Part shown: positions 54,409-63,783 of the stretch, piece by piece
Position numbering within the stretch: the first letter of the stretch is position 1
How the letters are laid out: every line of letters begins with the position of its first letter
From: CAYPYI01 sp964415085
GTDB lineage: Bacteria > Bacillota > Clostridia > Tissierellales > Tissierellaceae
Reading direction: 5' to 3'
Length of the DNA stretch: 64,000 nucleotides
Assembly (NCBI GenBank): GCA_964415085.1
Contig: CAYPYI010000001.1
Location: 1 to 64,000 of the forward strand
Position numbers and translations under genes: made by a program
Notes under the pieces: model-generated
Told to the model about the DNA's origin: nothing
The model's database searches: none
What the model saw: only the letters and a program-made list of their open reading frames with translations

Positions 54409-55131
54409 TTACCCTACTAATTGGAAAACTAAAATACCTACTATAATCCCGAGAATTGACCCTAATATAACTTGTATAGGTGTATGAATCTTCCCTTCTA
54501 TCCTACTTTCGGCTACTAACAATGCTAGAAAAAAACTTAAAGTTATAACCATCATATTCTCTGATAAAAAAGCAATTATTGTAGCTATACAAAATGATAC
54601 TGAACTGTGACCACTAACAGCACCGCCTTGAAAATGTGTTCCTCCTGATTTATAAAAATATGCTTTTAAAACTATAGTTAAAAGTACCACTAGAAACAAA
54701 GCTATTATTGTCATATGAATAGGAGATTGCTTAATTTTTAATAAGGCTATCTCAGCAAAATTATTTAATCTATCGAAGAATAATAAATATGCAACTACTA
54801 ATGAATTCACAGCTGATATTAATACAGCACCAGCGGCAACATCCTTAGCAACCTTGGCATAGGGATGATATTCTTTTGTAATCATGTCTATAGTTAATTC
54901 TATAGCAGTATTTATAAGTTCTGTAATTAACACAAGTGATATAGCAAAAACTAATAATAAAAATTCTGTTCTAGAAAAATTAAAAAATAAACTTGCTATC
55001 AAAACAAGAATAGCTACAGCATAGTGTATTTTCATATTTCTTTCTCTCTTTACAGATGAAATAATACCATTTACTGCAAAGTTAAAGCTGTCTATTAGAT
55101 TTTGTACAAATCCTTCAGAATACTTTCTCAT
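54409..55131 (-). CDS. Diacylglycerol kinase fused to a PAP2-type phosphatase domain
   Basis: Residues 1-120 are a DgkA/UndK-type kinase: FAVNGIISSVKRERNMKIH, ELINTAIELTIDMI and HPYAKVAKDVAAGAVL. Residues 135-240 carry a PAP2-like membrane domain: ALFLVVLLTIVLKAYFYKSGG, HFQGGAVSGHSSVSF (the SGHS motif) and ESRIEGKIHTPIQVILG. The kinase phosphorylates undecaprenol or diacylglycerol in the membrane, and the second domain may reverse it. PAP2 normally needs KXXXXXXRP, which I do not see clearly here (FYKSGGTH), so its activity is uncertain. Seven or so membrane helices. It lies 2 bases before ybeY. Confidence 0.88.
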   Translation of the reverse strand: MRKYSEGFVQNLIDSFNFAVNGIISSVKRERNMKIHYAVAILVLIASLFFNFSRTEFLLLVFAISLVLITELINTAIELTIDMITKEYHPYAKVAKDVAAGAVLISAVNSLVVAYLLFFDRLNNFAEIALLKIKQSPIHMTIIALFLVVLLTIVLKAYFYKSGGTHFQGGAVSGHSSVSFCIATIIAFLSENMMVITLSFFLALLVAESRIEGKIHTPIQVILGSILGIIVGILVFQLVG

Positions 55132-55132
55132 A

Positions 55133-55594
55133 TTATTCTCCTTTAAAGTCTCTTGATATACCTAATCTTTTAAGAACTATTTCTTCTTTAGATCTCATAA
55201 TTAACTTTTCTTCATCATTCATATGATCATATCCCATAAGGTGAAACATGCTATGGGTAACTAAATAAAGGATTTCTCTTTCTATACTATGATTAAATTC
55301 ATCTGCCTGTCTACTTGCAGTATCTGTTGATATTATTATATCACCTAATATTTTCTCTGGCATATCAAATTCTAATTCCATAGGAAAGGATAATACATCT
55401 GTAGGTCTATCTACATTTCTATAGTCTCTATTAAGTTGATGTATTTCTTCATCAGTTACGAAAGAAATAGACACTTCACTCTCTATATCTTCTTTTTCCA
55501 TATTTAATGCTTCTTTTATAACTTTTTTTATTTCATCTACTAATAAATCTGATATATCTAATAAATCCTGTCTGTCATCCATAAAAATATTCAT
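55133..55594 (-). CDS. ybeY: Endoribonuclease YbeY
   Basis: YbeY matures 16S rRNA and takes part in ribosome quality control. The 153-residue protein has the zinc motif THSMFHLMGYDHMND (His-X3-His-X5-His), plus VSISFVTDEEIHQLN and DRPTDVLSFPME. Ser replaces the usual Gly after the first His. The order pgpH-ybeY-dgkA matches Bacillus yqfF-yqfG-dgkA. Confidence 0.95.
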   Translation of the reverse strand: MNIFMDDRQDLLDISDLLVDEIKKVIKEALNMEKEDIESEVSISFVTDEEIHQLNRDYRNVDRPTDVLSFPMELEFDMPEKILGDIIISTDTASRQADEFNHSIEREILYLVTHSMFHLMGYDHMNDEEKLIMRSKEEIVLKRLGISRDFKGE

Positions 55595-55595
55595 C

Positions 55596-57710
55596 TTACA
55601 CTTCCTTATCTTTTTCCTTAACTATATTTTGAATTTGGTTAATACTTTCTTTATTACTATCAACCTCTATCTTTTTATTATCATCTTTGTCATCTGGATA
55701 AGATATCCTATCATGGTATATACCTTTTAATATGTTTACAAATGATTCTTGTATTAAATGTATATCCCTATTAGTAAGATCACATTCATCCATTTGGCCT
55801 GCATCTATTTTGCCTTTTATAACTTTTTTAGTCATATCTTCAATTTTTTCTACAGTTGGGTCATTTATACTTCTTACAGCTGCTTCAACTGAATCAGCCA
55901 TCATTAGTATAGCTGTTTCTTTAGATTGTGGTTTTTGACCCTTATAGGTAAAGTCCATTATATCAACATTAGGATCCTCTTTTTTCGCTTCATAATAAAA
56001 ATAAGCAACATTTGTAGTTCCATGATGTTCTGTTGTAAATCTTAATATTTCTTCTGGTAACTTGTATCTTCTGGCCATCTTTTCACCATCTACAGTATGA
56101 TTTAGGATTATTTGTGCACTTTCATAAGGTGTCAGTTTGTCATGAGGATTATCCATTCCAAATTGATTTTCTTTAAAGTAATATGGCCTTACCATCTTAC
56201 CTATATCATGATAATATGCACCTACTCTTGTTAATAGCGGATTAGCTCCAACAACTTCTGCAGCAGCTTCTGCTAAGTTTCCAACAATTAAACTATGATG
56301 ATAAGTTCCAGGAGCCTCTAGTAACATCTGCTTAATTAAAGGCTGATTTGGATTTGCTAATTCTGATAGTCTTACAGGAGTTAATATATTAAATATATTT
56401 TCCCATAATGGTAATGAACCTATAGTAATTACTACAGCTATAATTCCATTTGCAAACACTTGTATGTCTCTAATAAATATATCTTTAAAAGATATATGTT
56501 TAATTAGTCCAAATGCTGTAATTACTAATACATTTGTTACCCCTATTATTAATCCATTCATTAATAAGTTTGATCTTTCCCTTTGATCTTTAAGTCTTAC
56601 AACTCCTAGACTTCCACCTAAAAACATCATAAATATTATACTTATATCTAACCTAAATAAAAAGGCTAAAAATACTGACATAATCATATTCACAACTATA
56701 GCAAGTTGAGGCTCTACTAATACTGAAATTAGAAGTGCACCTGTTGATACTGGAAGTAAGTATGGAGAAATTCTATATATTCCACCAGATAATAGTATCA
56801 CAAGAACTACTACTAGCAGTACAGCCTTATATCTACCATCATAAAAAATCTCATTATGATAATAAAAAATATATAAATATAAAAACACAGTCGATAATAG
56901 TATTAGGATAACAATTCCTAACAATGATTTTATACCTGCTTTATCAGCATTTTTTAACAAACCAGATTCTTTTATTAAATTCAATTTGTGCTGATCTATT
57001 ACTTCACCTTTATTAACTATGATTTCATTTTCTTTTATTATAACGGGATTTACACTCTCTAAAGCTTGTTCCTTATTTCTTTCTGTTTCTGTCTCATCTA
57101 ACAATTTATTTGGTTTTATCATCTTCTTCATGATTAATAGTCCAATTTCCTTTTGTTTATCATCTAGTGATAAACTGTCAAATGTAGACTTTAGATTGTC
57201 CTTTTCATATTGAATATCTTCTTCCCTTATGCCTGGACTAAGTAGCTGATTAGTTAAATCTAATAAAGTTGATTCTAAAGATTTTAACTTGTCACTATCC
57301 ATCTGTAATAAATCTGATCTTGTCTGACTTGGCAGTTCTATTTCTATATTTTTTTCCAGCTCTGAATTTTTTTCTTTTAAAGTTAAATCTTCCATCTCCT
57401 GAACTTTAGATACTTGATTAAACAATATATTTATATCGCTTTTTATTGACATTTGTACAGATGGAGAGATTCTATACTTTATAGGTACATTTTTTACTGC
57501 TTCTTTTCTTAATCTTTCCGTAGCTATATCATCTTGAATTTCGGTTATAGCTCTTATATCTTCTTCTGCAATATCTCCTATTTTTACATTGAATTTATAA
57601 TTTTCAACTCTTAAAAAAGTTATGAAAAATAAGGCCACTGCTAACAAAAACATAAGGAAAATATTAAATACATCTTTTTTTGTAAGTTTCATACTATTTT
57701 TTTTATTCAT
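55596..57710 (-). CDS. pgpH: 7TMR-HD family protein PgpH-like (c-di-AMP phosphodiesterase)
   Basis: The 704-residue protein has an N-terminal membrane helix, an extracellular domain (residues 40-260), seven membrane helices (270-470) and a cytoplasmic HD domain (490-660). HD motifs: TYHHSLIVGNLAEAAAEVVG (20), VGAYYHDIGKM, TTEHHGTT and MMADSVEAAVR. This family degrades c-di-AMP in Listeria and others, an inference here. It lies between phoH and ybeY, spaced by 1-11 bases. Confidence 0.94.
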   Translation of the reverse strand: MNKKNSMKLTKKDVFNIFLMFLLAVALFFITFLRVENYKFNVKIGDIAEEDIRAITEIQDDIATERLRKEAVKNVPIKYRISPSVQMSIKSDINILFNQVSKVQEMEDLTLKEKNSELEKNIEIELPSQTRSDLLQMDSDKLKSLESTLLDLTNQLLSPGIREEDIQYEKDNLKSTFDSLSLDDKQKEIGLLIMKKMIKPNKLLDETETERNKEQALESVNPVIIKENEIIVNKGEVIDQHKLNLIKESGLLKNADKAGIKSLLGIVILILLSTVFLYLYIFYYHNEIFYDGRYKAVLLVVVLVILLSGGIYRISPYLLPVSTGALLISVLVEPQLAIVVNMIMSVFLAFLFRLDISIIFMMFLGGSLGVVRLKDQRERSNLLMNGLIIGVTNVLVITAFGLIKHISFKDIFIRDIQVFANGIIAVVITIGSLPLWENIFNILTPVRLSELANPNQPLIKQMLLEAPGTYHHSLIVGNLAEAAAEVVGANPLLTRVGAYYHDIGKMVRPYYFKENQFGMDNPHDKLTPYESAQIILNHTVDGEKMARRYKLPEEILRFTTEHHGTTNVAYFYYEAKKEDPNVDIMDFTYKGQKPQSKETAILMMADSVEAAVRSINDPTVEKIEDMTKKVIKGKIDAGQMDECDLTNRDIHLIQESFVNILKGIYHDRISYPDDKDDNKKIEVDSNKESINQIQNIVKEKDKEV

Positions 57711-57721
57711 CTTTTCCTCCC

Positions 57722-58678
57722 TTAAGAGTCCTTATTCTCATACTTATCATATGCAAGTACAATCTTTTGAACCAAAGGATGTCTTACTATATCTTTTACA
57801 CTTAATTCTTCGATTCCTATTCCTTCAATATCTTTTAATATATCTTTGGCTATTACCAGACCTGATTTTTTGCCCTTAGGTAAGTCAATCTGAGTAATAT
57901 CTCCTGTAATAATTGCTTTCGATCCAAAACCTATCCTTGTTAAGAACATTTTCATTTGTTCATCTGTAGTATTTTGAGCTTCATCTAATATTATAAAAGC
58001 ATTTTCTAAAGTTCTACCTCTCATATAGGCAAGTGGAGCTACTTCAATTAATCCTAACTCCATATATTTCATATAACTATCCCCACCTAATATATCAAAT
58101 AAAGCATCATATACAGGTCTTAAATAAGGGTCTACTTTTTCTTGTAGGTCGCCTGGTAAAAAACCTAAATTCTCTCCAGCCTCTACTGCAGGCCTTGTAA
58201 GAATAATTCTTTTAACTTCTTTTTTCTTAAAAGCATCAATAGCCATTGCCATTGCAAGATATGTTTTTCCAGTACCTGCTGGTCCTACACCAAAAACAAT
58301 ATCATTTTGTCTTATACTATCAATATATCTTTTTTGACCTAATGTCCTTGGCTTTATTGTTTTACCTGTGTGAGTAGTACAAATTATATCATTTAATAAT
58401 AATTTCATATCAGTTTGTTCATTCGTCTTTACCAAATTTATTGCATATAAAAGATCATGCTTATCTATAGATTTTTGTATTTTCATTATATCCATCAAAT
58501 TATAAATTAAATTTTCAGCCACATGTGTATCTTTTCCTTTTATTTTGATTACACCATCTCTTATATATATCTTTACATCTAAGTTTGATTCTATTATTTT
58601 TAAATTTTCGTCCAAATTTCCTAATATTCCTCTAACAATATAATTTTCTTCTATTTCTATAACTTTTTCATTATCCAA
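57722..58678 (-). CDS. phoH: PhoH family ATPase
   Basis: I use TTG 58678 behind AGGAGGATGCTAT; an ATG at 58765 would add 29 residues with no family match. The 318-residue protein has an N-terminal KH-like part (residues 1-100) and a P-loop domain: VFGVGPAGTGKTYLAMAMA (19), RPAVEAGENLGFLPGDLQEK (20), AFIILDEAQNTT (Walker B) and TGDITQIDLP. It binds ATP and probably RNA. In spore formers yqfC and yqfD precede it; here they are missing. Confidence 0.94.
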   Translation of the reverse strand: MDNEKVIEIEENYIVRGILGNLDENLKIIESNLDVKIYIRDGVIKIKGKDTHVAENLIYNLMDIMKIQKSIDKHDLLYAINLVKTNEQTDMKLLLNDIICTTHTGKTIKPRTLGQKRYIDSIRQNDIVFGVGPAGTGKTYLAMAMAIDAFKKKEVKRIILTRPAVEAGENLGFLPGDLQEKVDPYLRPVYDALFDILGGDSYMKYMELGLIEVAPLAYMRGRTLENAFIILDEAQNTTDEQMKMFLTRIGFGSKAIITGDITQIDLPKGKKSGLVIAKDILKDIEGIGIEELSVKDIVRHPLVQKIVLAYDKYENKDS

Positions 58679-58789
58679 ATAGCATCCTCCTAATATATTA
58701 TTAATAATCTCAATAATACCACATATACCCATATTTTTCCATATTTGACACCGATATGTAAACAATATAAAAGCTGTTTTAAAGTAAAA

Positions 58790-58813
58790 AAGCTATAGCA
58801 TATGCTATAGCTT
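58790..58813 (-). terminator. Terminator of nfeD-floA-orf
   Basis: AAGCTATAGCAT and its complement form a 24-base palindrome followed on the minus strand by TTTTTTA. It overlaps the stop of the 184-residue gene and separates it from phoH. Confidence 0.75.
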
Positions 58814-59359
58814 AAAATAATCCTTTGATGGTGGCTCTTTTAAAACTTCTGAAAAAATCAAACCCTTTAGAATATCTTCTTTTAATAAATCTTGTTTATT
58901 TAATATGGGTTCATTTTTATCTAAGTCATCACCTTCATTTTCATCTTCATCCTTATAATAATCAATAAGAACTTGTTTATTTTTTTCTTGCTTATCTTTT
59001 TCTTCTTGAAACTTTACTTTATCTATTTTATGTTGTTTTAAATAGTCTTCTTCTGATTCAACACTATCTAAATTTTTCATATTACTTTTTAATTCTTCTT
59101 TTTCTTCAGCATCTAATCCTTCAATATATTCTGTAAATTCCTTAGTATAAGATTTTATTGAATCTTGAAAGTTGTTAAAATCTATTCCAAATATTTTATG
59201 ACTAGTTGATTGCTTTTTATTATCTCTAGTTATTGGTGTATCATTGGATTTTTTTGTGTTCCCATCATCTTTTTTCTTGCTTTTATTAATCAAAGATACA
59301 ACTATAGAAACTAGAATAATAATATTTGGTAAAAACTCAAAAAAGTTATCTGCTCTCAT
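58805..59359 (-). CDS. Hypothetical membrane-anchored, highly charged protein after floA
   Basis: The 184-residue protein has one membrane segment (residues 8-25, FLPNIIILVSIVVSLI) and then a long, Lys/Glu/Asp-rich cytoplasmic part with coiled-coil character (EEKEELKSNMKNLD, KVKFQEEKDKQEKNKQ). I do not recognise a family. It holds the place of Bacillus yqfB behind floA, and the 13-base spacing suggests co-transcription with nfeD and floA, so a role at flotillin membrane domains is possible. ATG follows AAGGTGTGGTAAAAA. Confidence 0.8.
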   Translation of the reverse strand: MRADNFFEFLPNIIILVSIVVSLINKSKKKDDGNTKKSNDTPITRDNKKQSTSHKIFGIDFNNFQDSIKSYTKEFTEYIEGLDAEEKEELKSNMKNLDSVESEEDYLKQHKIDKVKFQEEKDKQEKNKQVLIDYYKDEDENEGDDLDKNEPILNKQDLLKEDILKGLIFSEVLKEPPSKDYFKL

Positions 59360-59372
59360 TTTTTACCACACC

Positions 59373-60359
59373 TTATTTGTTTTCTTTTTTAGTATCTTCT
59401 CCAAGTCTTGATATGGATTCTCTCATGTCAGTATCTGCCAATAAGTTTTTCATATTATAGTAATCTAATGCTCCTAAATTTCCTTCTCTTAAAGCTGCTG
59501 CTAATGCTAAAGGAACTTCTGCTTCAGCTTCTACAACTTTAGCCTTCATAGCTTGAACTTCTGCTTTCATTTCTTGTTCTTTTGCTACAGCCATAGCTCT
59601 TCTTTCCTCTGCTCTTGCCTCTGCTATATTTTTATCTGCTTGGGCTTGATCTTTTTGAAGTCTAGCTCCTATGTTTCTTCCTATGTCAACATCAGCTATA
59701 TCTATAGATAATATTTCAAATGCTGTACCTGAATCTAACCCCTTAGATAAAACTGTTTTTGATATACTATCTGGGTTTTCAAGTACATCTTTGTGACTAT
59801 TTGCACTACCTACCGTAGTAACTATACCCTCACCAACACGAGCGATTATAGTTTCTTCTCCTGCACCACCTACCAGACGCTCTATATTAGCTCTTACTGT
59901 TACTCTTGCCTTAGCTATAACCTCTATACCATCTTTTGATACTGCTGCTATTAGAGGTGTCTCTATAACCTTAGGGTTAACACTTACTTGAACAGCTTCT
60001 AATACATTTCTACCTGCTAAATCTATCGCTGCTGCTTGAGTAAACTCAAGTTCTATATTTGCTCTTTGTGCTGCTATCAAAGCATCAACAAGTGTATTTA
60101 TATTACCTCCTGCTAAATAATGTGCTTCTAGTTCATCAACTTTTAAATCAAGGCCAGCTTTTGTTGCTTTTATCATAGGTTGAACTATTCTATTTGGTGC
60201 TACTCTTCTAAGTCTCATTCCCATTAATGTTGCAAAATTAACTTTTACCCCTGAGAAAAATGCTGTAATCCATAATCCTACTGGTATAAATGTGAAAAAT
60301 AATATTAAAAATATTATTATTAAAGTTGCTATAGCAACTGTTAATATTGATCCTGACAT
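59373..60359 (-). CDS. floA: Flotillin-like protein FloA
   Basis: FloA organises ordered membrane domains. The start is ATG 60359 behind TAGGAGGATGTAAT, giving [10 protein letters not shown]. One membrane hairpin lies at residues 4-40, the SPFH-like region covers 45-220 ([20 protein letters not shown], 20 residues, and [22 protein letters not shown] [15 protein letters not shown]) and a C-terminal Ala/Glu-rich coiled coil ([20 protein letters not shown], 20) follows. The 328-residue length is normal. The stop codon of nfeD is just before it. Confidence 0.96.
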   Translation of the reverse strand: MSGSILTVAIATLIIIFLILFFTFIPVGLWITAFFSGVKVNFATLMGMRLRRVAPNRIVQPMIKATKAGLDLKVDELEAHYLAGGNINTLVDALIAAQRANIELEFTQAAAIDLAGRNVLEAVQVSVNPKVIETPLIAAVSKDGIEVIAKARVTVRANIERLVGGAGEETIIARVGEGIVTTVGSANSHKDVLENPDSISKTVLSKGLDSGTAFEILSIDIADVDIGRNIGARLQKDQAQADKNIAEARAEERRAMAVAKEQEMKAEVQAMKAKVVEAEAEVPLALAAALREGNLGALDYYNMKNLLADTDMRESISRLGEDTKKENK

Positions 60360-60360
60360 A

Positions 60361-61656
60361 TTACATCCTCCTAACAAATATTTTATTTCCTTCTATTTTT
60401 GATACTACTACTTTAGAACCTTCCTGTATAAATCCTTCTTCAGATAAAGCATCATATCTTTGTCCCTCAATTTCAATAAATCCTGTAGGTCTAAGGATAG
60501 ATACTGATTTACCTATGGATCCTAGTAGTTCTTCTTTACTAATTTTCTTCTCGTTATGTTCATTATTTGTAACATCTGATTTCAAAATAATATTATCTAA
60601 AATTTTACTTTTAAACCCTAATTTTATTAACAATATTGTTATTATTGTTGTTACAATTATTGCTATACTTATTGATATAGCCGCTACTCCTAATGACTCA
60701 ACAGCCATTATTATACCTGTAAAAACTAATATTAATCCACTAATACCAGGTAAACCAAATCCTGGGACTATAGCTTCTACTATTAGTAAAATAAACCCTG
60801 TGATAAATAATATTAAAGAAGTCCAATTTGAATGTCCAGCTAAAATGTTACCTCCGAAATACAAACCAAACCCTATTATACTTATTGTTCCACCCAAACC
60901 AAATCCTGGACTAAATATTTCTATTACCATACCTACAAATGCAATAGTTAAAAACAAACTATTAATATATGGATTTGAAATATATTTAGCTAGTTTTACC
61001 TGATAATTTTCTTCTATCACTACAATACTTTCATAATCAACTTCTAACTTATTTAATATTTCCTCATAGTCACTCGCTACAACATCTGCTATTTCAAGTT
61101 CAATAGCTTCTTGAGATGTCAAGTTAAGTAGTTTACCTTTAACTATAACACCCGGTACAAAAATATCCTTTTCCGCCATAGATTCTATTATAAGGGGATT
61201 TCTTCCTCTATGTTGAGCTGTGTCTCTTAAAACCGCTCTCCACATTGACATTACTTTTTCTGTATTTGGAATAGTTTCAGCAGAGCCTATTGTTGCATTT
61301 TGGGCAACCGCAATATCTTCAGAAGCTATCGTTAATAATACTCCAGCAGACTCTGCCTTATTATTAACATATGATATAGTTTTTATATCTGTAGATATAA
61401 TGGCATCCTTAATATCTATAGCTTTATCAATAAGTCCACCATAAGTATTAACATCAAATATAATACATCCTACATCATCTCTATTGTTTAGTTTGTTAAT
61501 TTGCTCTATTACAAAGTTTTTAGTAGCTCCATTAATTTCTCCATGGATAGGAATTACGTAAACTTTATCATTAGATTTATTTTCCTTTGCAAAAACTAAA
61601 CTATTAGTAAATAAAAGCATAACAATCAAAAAAACAATTATACTTTTCTTCTTCAT
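60361..61656 (-). CDS. NfeD family membrane-bound ClpP-class serine protease
   Basis: The 431-residue protein has a signal peptide (residues 1-23), a Clp-type protease domain (residues 30-210) with the catalytic Ser in [15 protein letters not shown] and a Lys in [12 protein letters not shown] as the likely base, then four membrane helices (230-350) and a cytoplasmic NfeD beta-barrel (residues 370-431, [20 protein letters not shown], 20). It acts with FloA; the two genes are adjacent (floA starts inside the intergenic stop). It is the first gene of the three. Confidence 0.92.
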   Translation of the reverse strand: MKKKSIIVFLIVMLLFTNSLVFAKENKSNDKVYVIPIHGEINGATKNFVIEQINKLNNRDDVGCIIFDVNTYGGLIDKAIDIKDAIISTDIKTISYVNNKAESAGVLLTIASEDIAVAQNATIGSAETIPNTEKVMSMWRAVLRDTAQHRGRNPLIIESMAEKDIFVPGVIVKGKLLNLTSQEAIELEIADVVASDYEEILNKLEVDYESIVVIEENYQVKLAKYISNPYINSLFLTIAFVGMVIEIFSPGFGLGGTISIIGFGLYFGGNILAGHSNWTSLILFITGFILLIVEAIVPGFGLPGISGLILVFTGIIMAVESLGVAAISISIAIIVTTIITILLIKLGFKSKILDNIILKSDVTNNEHNEKKISKEELLGSIGKSVSILRPTGFIEIEGQRYDALSEEGFIQEGSKVVVSKIEGNKIFVRRM

Positions 61657-61722
61657 ATTCTCACCTCCCGGGAGTCTTTAATCTAATAATATATTAAAAT
61701 GATAAAAATAACAATAAAAAAA

Positions 61723-61738
61723 GCCTAGTTACCTAGGC
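61723..61738 (-). terminator. Terminator of rpsU
   Basis: GCCTAG-TTAC-CTAGGC with seven T after it on the minus strand. It separates rpsU from nfeD. Confidence 0.8.
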
Positions 61739-61846
61739 CAAATTTCTATTCTTCCAATTATTATAAACTTATTAATCAATCTATATTATTTTAGTCTCTT
61801 TAGTATTATGAAGTTTTTTTCATAAGTTTCCATAAAGGGAAATCAA

Positions 61847-62029
61847 TTAATAATAACGTTTTTTGTTCTTTTTAGCAGCCTCTATTTTTTTCTTTTTTAC
61901 TTCGCTAGGCTTTTCATAGTACTCTCTTTTTCTTGCTTCAGCTACAACTCCAGAACGACTACATTGTCTTTTAAATCTTCTAAGAGCATCATCAAGAGAT
62001 TCGTTTTTACCTATTTTAATTTCTGACAT
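61847..62029 (-). CDS. rpsU: 30S ribosomal protein S21
   Basis: The 60-residue basic protein ([19 protein letters not shown]... with [19 protein letters not shown]) is S21, which binds near the 3' end of 16S rRNA. ATG 62029 sits behind GGAGGGTGAATT; an ATG at 62053 is unlikely. It has its own terminator, and no yqeY gene follows, unlike in many Firmicutes. Confidence 0.97.
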   Translation of the reverse strand: MSEIKIGKNESLDDALRRFKRQCSRSGVVAEARKREYYEKPSEVKKKKIEAAKKNKKRYY

Positions 62030-62140
62030 ATAATTCACCCTCCCCCCATACAAACAATCCTAAAATAATATATCTTCTAGACTGATACTTAACCATTATA
62101 CAATATTCTAATTTTAATTTCAATCAAATTATTTTACTTT

Positions 62141-62482
62141 TTAGCCCGGTGGCCATTGAAGCTTTCTTCCGCCCAGTAGATGGAAATGAATATGATCTAC
62201 AGTTTGCCCTCCATCTTCTTTGCAATTATTAACAATTCTGTACCCATTTGATAAGTCTTTTTCTCTTGCAATGTTATTTGCAGCTAAAAATATTTCACCA
62301 ATTATATCCTTATTTTCATCATTTATATCGTCTACTGACTCTATATGCTTTTTAGGAATTATTAAAATATGAACAGGTGCTTGAGGATTTAAATCTTCAA
62401 ATGCAAGAATGTCCTCATTCTCATATATAATATTACTTTGTATTTCTTTATTTGCTATTTTACAAAATATGCAATCTGACAA
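62141..62482 (-). CDS. HIT family nucleotide-binding protein (HinT-like)
   Basis: The 113-residue protein carries IFCKIANKEIQSNIIYEN, HILIIPKKHIE and the histidine triad VDHIHFHLLGGR. HinT-type enzymes hydrolyse adenosine phosphoramidates. It lies 11 bases after mtaB in the same operon, the usual mtaB-hit-rpsU order. Confidence 0.95.
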   Translation of the reverse strand: MSDCIFCKIANKEIQSNIIYENEDILAFEDLNPQAPVHILIIPKKHIESVDDINDENKDIIGEIFLAANNIAREKDLSNGYRIVNNCKEDGGQTVDHIHFHLLGGRKLQWPPG

Positions 62483-62493
62483 AATTTCACCCC

Positions 62494-63783
62494 CTATATT
62501 TCTGATATAAGTCTATCTTCATCACATTTTATAACTTTTACTTCTTTAATATCTCCTTCTTTTGCAAGACTAGGATCTACTGCTACTCTTAAATAGTTTG
62601 TAGAGTATCCCTCTAGATAATCATCTATAATTTCTTCAAATAAAACATTTAATATTTTATCTTTCTGTTCTTTCATAAATTCAAATTGTAAATGATCTTG
62701 AAGCTCTATTAAAGTACTACTTCTCTCATTTTTTATATTCCCATCAATTTGTCCAGTCATTTTTGCTGCTATTGTTCCTTCTCTAGGAGAATATTTAAAT
62801 ACATGAATTTTAGAAAATTTAACTTTTTTTACAAATTCTAATGTTTCTTCAAATTCCTCATCAGTTTCTTGTGGAAAACCAACAATTATATCTGTAGTAA
62901 TTCCAGCATTAGGCATATATTTTCTAATTAATTTAACTTTTTCATAATATTCATTAGATGTGTATTTTCTATTCATTCTTTCTAATACACTATCTGAGCC
63001 ACTTTGCAAGGATAGATGAAAATGATCACATACTTTATTCGTATTTACTATCCTCTCCATAAACTCATCTGTAATAATACTCTGCTCTATAGATGATAGT
63101 CTAATTCTTTTTATTCCATCTATTTTAGCTATATTCTCAATAAGAGTAGCTAAATCCATATTATTAAGATCTTTTCCATACGATGCTACATGTATTCCAG
63201 TTAGTACTACTTCTTTAAAGCCTTTATCAGATAGTTCCTTTATCTCTTCTACTATATCATATGCATCTCTACTTCTAATTCTTCCTCTTGCATAAGGAAT
63301 TATACAATATGAACAAAATTGATTACATCCATCCTGCACTTTTATATATGCTCTAGTCATAGATTCCATACCCGTAACGTTAATTTCTTCAAATTCTTTG
63401 TATTCATTTGAATCTTTAACTATATTTATTTGCATCTTTTTATCTTTGGCTTCTTCGCATAAAGAGACTATTTGATTTCTTTTATTTGTTCCTATTATTA
63501 CATCTACACCATCAATTTCAGCAACCTCATCTGGTGAAACCTGAGAATAACATCCTACTACTGCTACTACTGCATTAGCATTTAGTCTTTTTGCTTTTCT
63601 TATAAACTGACGTGATTTACTTGCTGATAAATTTGTTACTGTACACGTATTTATTACATATATATCTGCTATATCATCTTCTTTTACTATTTCATAACCA
63701 CTCGTTTTAAATAGTTCTTCCATAGCTTCAGTTTCATACTTATTAACTTTACATCCCAAAGTATGAAATGCTACTTTTTTCAT
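62494..63783 (-). CDS. mtaB: tRNA N6-threonylcarbamoyladenosine (t6A37) methylthiotransferase MtaB
   Basis: The radical SAM enzyme turns t6A37 into ms2t6A37 in tRNAs reading ANN codons. The N-terminal domain has LGCKVNKYETEAMEEL, NTCTVTNLSASKSRQ and VAVVGCYSQ (three Cys for one cluster). The radical SAM CX3CX2C site is GCNQFCSYCIIPYARGRIRS (20). The C-terminal TRAM domain follows residue 360. It has 429 residues. The start codon overlaps the rsmE stop (TAATG). Confidence 0.95.
   Translation of the reverse strand: MKKVAFHTLGCKVNKYETEAMEELFKTSGYEIVKEDDIADIYVINTCTVTNLSASKSRQFIRKAKRLNANAVVAVVGCYSQVSPDEVAEIDGVDVIIGTNKRNQIVSLCEEAKDKKMQINIVKDSNEYKEFEEINVTGMESMTRAYIKVQDGCNQFCSYCIIPYARGRIRSRDAYDIVEEIKELSDKGFKEVVLTGIHVASYGKDLNNMDLATLIENIAKIDGIKRIRLSSIEQSIITDEFMERIVNTNKVCDHFHLSLQSGSDSVLERMNRKYTSNEYYEKVKLIRKYMPNAGITTDIIVGFPQETDEEFEETLEFVKKVKFSKIHVFKYSPREGTIAAKMTGQIDGNIKNERSSTLIELQDHLQFEFMKEQKDKILNVLFEEIIDDYLEGYSTNYLRVAVDPSLAKEGDIKEVKVIKCDEDRLISEI

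Noticed and set aside
60347..61003. 218-residue plus-strand open frame opposite nfeD
   Set aside because: It is antisense to a clear protease-membrane protein, is built of Pro/Ile/Asn repeats, and has no ribosome site.
61665..61674. CTCCCGGGAG palindrome at the nfeD ribosome site as a thermosensor or regulatory hairpin
   Set aside because: The 10-base palindrome leaves only a 4-base loop and a 3-bp stem, too weak to regulate.
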